DNA of 19,663 nucleotides from Acholeplasmataceae bacterium UBA6235 (GTDB lineage Bacteria > Bacillota_I > Bacilli_A > Acholeplasmatales > UBA5453): positions 1 to 19,663 of the forward strand of contig DJWH01000002.1 in the NCBI GenBank assembly GCA_002441525.1, written 5' to 3'. The position numbers and the translations under genes are program-made. Of the stretch, positions 14,732-19,663 are shown piece after piece. Position 1 is the stretch's first letter. Every line of letters starts with the position of its first letter. The notes beneath the pieces were generated by a model. That model was not told where the DNA came from. It saw nothing but the letters and a program-made list of their open reading frames with translations, and searched no databases.

Positions 14732-15085
14732 TTTTTAATTACTCCTTTCGACATGAATAATACTAACACATTTGATAAGTAATGTAAATAACTGAAAATA
14801 TTTGAATTTAATTAAATAAAAATAAATGCATAAAATTAGATGGAATAAAAATGTTACATTGAGTTTATTGGTTTTAAAAAAAGGTCTAAAAGTTGACCAT
14901 GTCACTGTAATCATTGAGTATTAGGCTTCTATGTAACAGATTTTTTACGCGTGGACATGCTTTTCTTTCGAAAAGACTTCGTGGTTCTGTGATACAATGA
15001 TAACTAAAGTAGGACCTGTTCATCGGTCTATTCTCCATATTAAAGGTTAGTATTAGACTTTTATTCCAATCGAGGTGTCATATCT
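14732..15085. other. Divergent intergenic region (354 bp)
   Basis: AT-rich spacer between the divergently transcribed lipoprotein gene and the AAA+ membrane gene. On the minus side it holds the lipoprotein gene's AAAGGAG site and a weak TATTAT -10 near 14756-14761. On the plus side it holds an extended -10 promoter at 14990-14998, giving a leader of about 80 nt that can form a small GACC/GGTC stem around 15013-15030. No open frame of note, tRNA or recognised riboswitch is visible. Confidence 0.5.
14990..14998 (+). promoter_or_regulatory. Extended -10 promoter of the AAA+/DUF2357 operon
   Basis: TG at 14990-14991, one base, then TACAAT (14993-14998) form an extended -10 box. No good -35 is seen 16-18 bp upstream. 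It is the best promoter candidate before the ATG at 15086, with transcription starting near 15005. Confidence 0.45.
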
Positions 15086-17791
15086 ATGAAACAACTGATT
15101 AAAAAACCATGGTTTATCGGTATCATCATCACAGCCTTATTGTCTGTGATTGCACTCATTAATTTATGGGCACTATCCACGCCGCTCTTATCACCGTATG
15201 AAACCGATGATTTCTTTTCATTAGCAAACCGAATTGCTGATGGCGGGGTATTGGTCATTTTTGGTTTTGTTATGGTGATTCTCTATTATGCATCCCTAAC
15301 ATCCATCGTATTATCGATCGTTGGTATCCTTCGCAAGACACAATGGGGTATGATGCCTGCGCTGTTCCTTTTACTCGGGTTTTCCAGTGCATTCATCGTA
15401 TTTCAAACCATCAATGGGTTGTTAGCACCTATCGCCTTGATTTTAATGATTGTAAATTTGGTATTTATTATTGGGTTGGTCATTTTAATGGTATATCGAA
15501 AACGATTATTGGTTGGATCAACACCAATTAAAGAGGATACAGTAGAAGTTAAACCGGTAGGCAAATCCATTTTAAGAACGGTTTTAGTCATCAATGTCTT
15601 ATCGATCCTAGTCTTTATGACAACCTTTGTTGTGCCTTTGTATACTTTAACGGATGTGTCACCAGATTATCACGCAATCATCATTAGAGCACTGTTCTTT
15701 GGTGATACGAATCTTGAGATTGTTGGGTATTTCTTAGCGAATTTCACCCTATTACTAGGGATATTCTTATATTTTTCAGACATCATCTCCCACTATTTTT
15801 TTGATCAAGAGCGATTCATCCAAAAGTCAAAGAACCTTATCAACTTCATTTTTATTTCAACCGTTATATTCTTCATTGCGGGTTTAGCTTTAAATATCTA
15901 TTACACATTAGAAGGCAATGAAGTCATCACTTTCGCATTCATTCCGGTAGCGATGATGGTATTTGTCATCTTTGGATTTGCGATTCTTAAAGGTAAATAC
16001 CACATCGATCATCCGATTTCTTATAAAGTATTGAAGTTCCGATACGCGAAGATTGAACCTTTATTATATGTATTGTTACTCACTGCAGTGACTGCATCGC
16101 TGTTATTGATGCCAATCATTGTGATGCAAATCACGTTTGGCAACTTTGAATACAACGTGAATTTGACTGGGTTAAAGATTTTATTGGATTACCCAGTGTT
16201 AGACCCAGGTTATCGCTTGGTTGCTTATGTGTTGGTTGTTATGCTCATATCGATCGGGTTGACTTTGGTCATCACCATCAGTAGTTACTTATCTAATTTC
16301 AAACAATTTAACGCCATTGTTAAACTCTCCGCCATCGTCAATGTGTTCTTTGTGTTCATCATTTCGATTGCTGGGTATTATTTCCAAATCGCTCAAGAAA
16401 TCAACCAAGCGGTGATGCTTGATATCTTTGAATTCTACGGCATCAGTTTACCTACAGGATTAGAATATGAGTATAACATCGGTACGAACGCGATTGTCGT
16501 ATTGTTTGGTTCGATCGCAGTCCTCACTTGGATGTTTTTCCGTAAAGCGTTCGACCGTGAAGCCCCATTGTCGGTCAGTTTAGCCCCAGGTGCTGAAGAT
16601 ACCTTACCACTCAATACAAATCAACCTGCAGATGAATTCAAACCATCCAATGATGAACCAGTAGAAGAAGCCTATCAACCATTTGATCCGTGTCCAGCAT
16701 TTACCGATTTGGATTCGAAGAAACCATTGTTTGATGCAGACTTAGAAAAGCGTAAAGCCTTAAAAACCAATTTTACCAGTCTCAATCAATTGGTTAATTT
16801 TGTTGTCGATTACGCGAGAAACTCCAGATTACATCTATCATATACCCCAGAAGATATCGCGACATTTGTTGCGGGATTGGGGGCTTCAAAGCTATCGATC
16901 CTTCAAGGGATGTCAGGGACTGGTAAGACCAGTTTGCCGAAAATCTTCTCTGAAGCGGTGTTTGGTAATTGTGAAATCATCGAAGTTGAATCCTCATGGA
17001 AAGACAAAAACGAACTCCTCGGTTATTACAACGAATTCTCGATGAAATATACCCCTAAGAAGTTTACCTTAGCCCTTTATAAAGCCGCTTTAAACCCTGA
17101 AGTATTTACCTTCATCCTATTAGATGAAATGAACTTATCTCGTATTGAGTACTATTTCTCAGACTTCTTATCCTTGATGGAAAATGAAGAAAACCAACGT
17201 GAAATCAAACTCATCAATATCCGTTTAACCCGTAAAGAAGCAGAACAAGAAAACGAATATTTGGCATTAAATGATGGCAACACCCTCAAGGTTCCGAAGA
17301 ACGTTTGGTTCATCGGCACCGCGAACCGCGATGAATCCACCTTTGTGATATCTGATAAAGTGTATGACCGTGCACATACGATGAACTTCACCAAACGTGC
17401 TCCGAAAGTTAGAAACTATTCTGAGCCAATGTCGAAACAGTTCTATGATTATCAAACCATCCAACAATTGTTTGTGGATGCGAAAAAACAAGGCAATTTT
17501 GACGCTGAGAATTCCGAATTGATCAAGAGTGTTGAAACGTTGTTAGCACCATTTAATATTTCCTTTGGTAACCGTATCTTAAAACAAATCGAAGAATTCG
17601 TGAACATTTATAAAGCGTGCTTCGCCGATGAGGACGTCGAATCCGAAGCCGTTGAAAAGATTTTATTAAGCAAAGTGGTAGCGAAATTGGAAACGAAGAC
17701 TTTGGACGACAAAGAAAAACTTGAACTCGAATTTACGAAGCTCAAATTGCACCAATGCGCAGCCTTCATTCGCCGCTTAGATAACGACTAA
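15086..17791 (+). CDS. Polytopic membrane protein fused to a McrB-like AAA+ ATPase domain
   Basis: A 901-residue two-part protein. Residues 1-487 contain about 12 predicted transmembrane helices (near 11-31, 53-80, 89-107, 111-137, 163-188, 211-232, 250-274, 279-301, 323-348, 378-400, 411-433 and 466-485). An acidic, proline-containing linker (about 490-555) leads to an AAA+ domain: Walker A GMSGTGKTS (608-616, Lys614), an ELLGYYN segment, Walker B FILLDEMN (Asp680, Glu681) continuing as LSRIEYYFSDFL, and sensor WFIGTANRDEST (from about 742). This arrangement is that of McrB-type AAA+ proteins. The McrB GTPase signature N-x-x-D reads NRDE here (747-750), so ATP rather than GTP may be used. 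GAGGTG lies 8 nt upstream of the ATG. The partner gene starts 5 nt after the stop. Confidence 0.82.
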   Translation: MKQLIKKPWFIGIIITALLSVIALINLWALSTPLLSPYETDDFFSLANRIADGGVLVIFGFVMVILYYASLTSIVLSIVGILRKTQWGMMPALFLLLGFSSAFIVFQTINGLLAPIALILMIVNLVFIIGLVILMVYRKRLLVGSTPIKEDTVEVKPVGKSILRTVLVINVLSILVFMTTFVVPLYTLTDVSPDYHAIIIRALFFGDTNLEIVGYFLANFTLLLGIFLYFSDIISHYFFDQERFIQKSKNLINFIFISTVIFFIAGLALNIYYTLEGNEVITFAFIPVAMMVFVIFGFAILKGKYHIDHPISYKVLKFRYAKIEPLLYVLLLTAVTASLLLMPIIVMQITFGNFEYNVNLTGLKILLDYPVLDPGYRLVAYVLVVMLISIGLTLVITISSYLSNFKQFNAIVKLSAIVNVFFVFIISIAGYYFQIAQEINQAVMLDIFEFYGISLPTGLEYEYNIGTNAIVVLFGSIAVLTWMFFRKAFDREAPLSVSLAPGAEDTLPLNTNQPADEFKPSNDEPVEEAYQPFDPCPAFTDLDSKKPLFDADLEKRKALKTNFTSLNQLVNFVVDYARNSRLHLSYTPEDIATFVAGLGASKLSILQGMSGTGKTSLPKIFSEAVFGNCEIIEVESSWKDKNELLGYYNEFSMKYTPKKFTLALYKAALNPEVFTFILLDEMNLSRIEYYFSDFLSLMENEENQREIKLINIRLTRKEAEQENEYLALNDGNTLKVPKNVWFIGTANRDESTFVISDKVYDRAHTMNFTKRAPKVRNYSEPMSKQFYDYQTIQQLFVDAKKQGNFDAENSELIKSVETLLAPFNISFGNRILKQIEEFVNIYKACFADEDVESEAVEKILLSKVVAKLETKTLDDKEKLELEFTKLKLHQCAAFIRRLDND

Positions 17792-17796
17792 TTCCT

Positions 17797-19350
17797 ATGG
17801 ATAAGCAAAAATTAGATGCCTATAGACGTATAGAATCCTTGTTAGCCGGGATTGAAAAATTCGTCGTTAAGCACCCACAGCTCTCGTACATTGAATTTGA
17901 TTATTATGTCGTCCATGATATGACGTTATTTTCAATTGAACCAGAGTTTGATTTTGACCAACTTAAAAACACCATACAAGTCATTAAAAAATCGATGCCT
18001 GCATCCAAACGCATCTTCAACAAACCCATCATCATATTGAAAGATACCGATGATGTTTTGCCTGTTGAAAATGCGAGAATCATCAATCAAAACACTTTAT
18101 TACATCTCGCAAACCACAGCCAACATGTGTCTAATCTTACCAACAGTGGGGTTAAACCGAGAAAGCTACTGACCCGTATTTATGAAGACGATTACGCGAT
18201 TTATGAGAACATCGTGTTTTGTAACTACATCGATGAAGTGCTCCGATTCTCGAATCGTAATAGACGTATTTTAAACGCGATCATTTACGCTTCAGACATC
18301 ATGGAGTTTAACTTACTAGAAAAAGCCAATCATCTTAAATACTTCTTAGCGTTAGGGAAACTTCATACGGGTTATATCCGTGATTTCTCACAGTATTTTA
18401 ATCTATCTAAAGAGATGCTCAATGAGCTAGGTTTTGTGACAAGGGTCATTCAACCGCGCTTAAGTAAACCTGTTTATAAAAAGAACAATCATCGAAACCC
18501 AAATCTATCGATTAAGAAAACCAACATCTTCCTCATGCAAAAGGATTACCGTCAAGTCTACAAAACCTATAAGTATTTATTGAATAGTCCAATCGTAAAA
18601 AAAGAAGAGGACAAACCACTCGATGAAGTTTGGTTACGTAGAACTTACATGTTATACGTTCAACTATTAGCCATTTTCGCAGCGGGTCATTTTAATTTTG
18701 AACTGGATTCAAAAACCAAAATGAAGCTGAATGAATTAAACGTGAACTTTACATTTAAAGATTGGAAACTCAATATTCAAAACAACAACAATGAATCGGT
18801 TTTATTGTATTTTAAAAAAGATCAAGCGTATCGTGTCATGATTGTCGACAGTCAAACCGATGAAGAATTCATTCGCACCCAAAAGATGAGAAGAAGACTG
18901 CACGAAGTGATTGTTGTAGACCCATTCGATGAAGACTATTTAAAGCGTGAGGATGTATATATCAGTATGACCGATATTGACTCATTTAGACGTCTTCAAC
19001 AAATCATTTTAAGAGGTATGATTCACGCGGATACAGAGCGCACCACCTGTCCATTTTGTGGGGGAAAACTCGAAAAGAATAAGCGTCATGATTACTACCA
19101 ATGTGGTGATTGTATGACACAAATCAAAACAGATACCTGTCCTACCACCAAACAATCGTTCTTTTACACAGATTCACCACACCGTCGTAAAAACCCATTA
19201 TTTGGTAACATGACCGTTGAACAGGATGAATGGTATTATGAACGCCAAGTAGAATCTTTGTTGTACTTTAGGAACATCACCAAGATTAACCCAGCGGGTA
19301 AAGTCATTTGTCCACATTGTAATATGGTTCATAAAGAAACCATCGGTTAA
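17797..19350 (+). CDS. DUF2357/McrC-like partner of the AAA+ protein with C-terminal zinc ribbons
   Basis: A 517-residue soluble protein. The segment RIYEDDYAIYEN (127-138) resembles the DUF2357 signature found in McrC-like partners of McrB-type ATPases, which are usually PD-(D/E)XK nucleases. I cannot find a clear D...(D/E)xK nuclease core in the middle part; YRVMIVDSQTD near residue 350 is the nearest candidate and lacks the lysine. The C-terminus carries a four-cysteine zinc ribbon (CPFC at 418-421, CGDC at 436-439), an extra Cys448 and a terminal CPHC (505-508). The gene starts 5 nt after the AAA+ gene with no visible ribosome binding site, so translation is probably coupled and the two proteins likely act together. 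The family assignment is moderate. Confidence 0.65.
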   Translation: MDKQKLDAYRRIESLLAGIEKFVVKHPQLSYIEFDYYVVHDMTLFSIEPEFDFDQLKNTIQVIKKSMPASKRIFNKPIIILKDTDDVLPVENARIINQNTLLHLANHSQHVSNLTNSGVKPRKLLTRIYEDDYAIYENIVFCNYIDEVLRFSNRNRRILNAIIYASDIMEFNLLEKANHLKYFLALGKLHTGYIRDFSQYFNLSKEMLNELGFVTRVIQPRLSKPVYKKNNHRNPNLSIKKTNIFLMQKDYRQVYKTYKYLLNSPIVKKEEDKPLDEVWLRRTYMLYVQLLAIFAAGHFNFELDSKTKMKLNELNVNFTFKDWKLNIQNNNNESVLLYFKKDQAYRVMIVDSQTDEEFIRTQKMRRRLHEVIVVDPFDEDYLKREDVYISMTDIDSFRRLQQIILRGMIHADTERTTCPFCGGKLEKNKRHDYYQCGDCMTQIKTDTCPTTKQSFFYTDSPHRRKNPLFGNMTVEQDEWYYERQVESLLYFRNITKINPAGKVICPHCNMVHKETIG

Positions 19351-19361
19351 GGAGATTAAGT

Positions 19362-19663
19362 ATGAAAATCATCGATTTAGAGCATTGGGATCGAAAAGAA
19401 GTCTATGATTTTTACAAAGGATTAGACCATCCTTTGTTCAGTGTTACAGTTCAAGTAGACGTCACCCATTTGTATCAAAAAGTAAAACTCGAGAAAACCT
19501 CTTTCTACTTGAGTTTTATGCATATAGCCTTACAAGAAATGAATAAAATTGAAGCCTTTAAGTATCGTTTTGTGCACGAGGCACCAGTCATTTTTGATGT
19601 AATTCATCCATCATATACTGACCTAATACCGAATACAGAACGCTTCAAAATCGTGACAGTTGA
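19362..19663 (+). CDS. Chloramphenicol-acetyltransferase-family protein, N-terminal part (cut by window end)
   Basis: About 100 codons are visible and the frame is open to the right edge. The translation begins MKIIDLEHWDRKEVYDFYKG and continues with the pattern FSVTVQVDVT, SFYLSFMHIALQEMN and FKYRF, which is the N-terminal half of the type A chloramphenicol acetyltransferase (CatA) fold. The catalytic HHxxxDG motif lies beyond the window, so activity and true drug resistance cannot be judged; many family members have no known substrate. The start has an ideal AAGGAG at 19348-19353, overlapping the previous stop codon, and the 11-bp gap indicates co-transcription with the AAA+/DUF2357 pair. 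Confidence 0.82.
   Translation, partial: MKIIDLEHWDRKEVYDFYKGLDHPLFSVTVQVDVTHLYQKVKLEKTSFYLSFMHIALQEMNKIEAFKYRFVHEAPVIFDVIHPSYTDLIPNTERFKIVTV

Overview
The window looks like chromosomal DNA from an AT-rich, low-GC Firmicute or Mollicutes-type bacterium. TGA is used as a normal stop (fruR and fruK both end in TGA) while tryptophan is TGG, so the code is standard. That excludes Mycoplasma and Spiroplasma. An Acholeplasma- or Izemoplasma-like organism, or a related Erysipelotrichia-type lineage, fits the self-contained fructose PTS, the BspA-like LRR lipoprotein and the AT-rich spacers. This placement is inference from gene content and base composition; no rRNA is present to confirm it.

Region 1-3100 is a decaying, very AT-rich zone. 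It holds the 3' end of a Fic-family gene cut by the window edge, a four-helix membrane protein of unknown function, a long stretch with small dispersed repeats and no convincing gene, and a minus-strand BspA-like leucine-rich-repeat gene broken by an in-frame TAA and followed by an out-of-frame fragment.

Region 3110-8790 is one coherent operon: fruR (DeoR-type repressor), fruK (1-phosphofructokinase), separate fructose IIA, IIB and IIC genes, ptsH (HPr) and ptsI (enzyme I). All steps from PEP to fructose-1,6-bisphosphate are encoded in one transcript. The promoter is strong (TTGACA-16-TATAAT). It overlaps a 10-bp tandem repeat that is a likely FruR operator, and a near-perfect cre-like site lies at the transcription start. 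A 10-bp stem-loop sits between ptsH and ptsI, and a terminator follows ptsI.

Region 8799-13110 holds a minus-strand lipoprotein gene interrupted by a single in-frame TAG, a small zinc-ribbon protein, an APC-family amino-acid permease and FabV (NADH-dependent trans-2-enoyl-ACP/CoA reductase), most followed by clear terminators. FabV converges on an intact minus-strand LRR lipoprotein (13115-14731) through a bidirectional terminator.

Region 14990-19663 is the most unusual part. It appears to be an operon of a 901-aa protein with about 12 membrane helices fused to a McrB-like AAA+ ATPase domain, a 517-aa partner resembling the DUF2357/McrC-like partners of McrB-type ATPases but ending in zinc ribbons, and, 11 bp later, the start of a chloramphenicol-acetyltransferase-family gene cut by the window end. 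A membrane-anchored McrBC-like pair is the best candidate here for a poorly described system.
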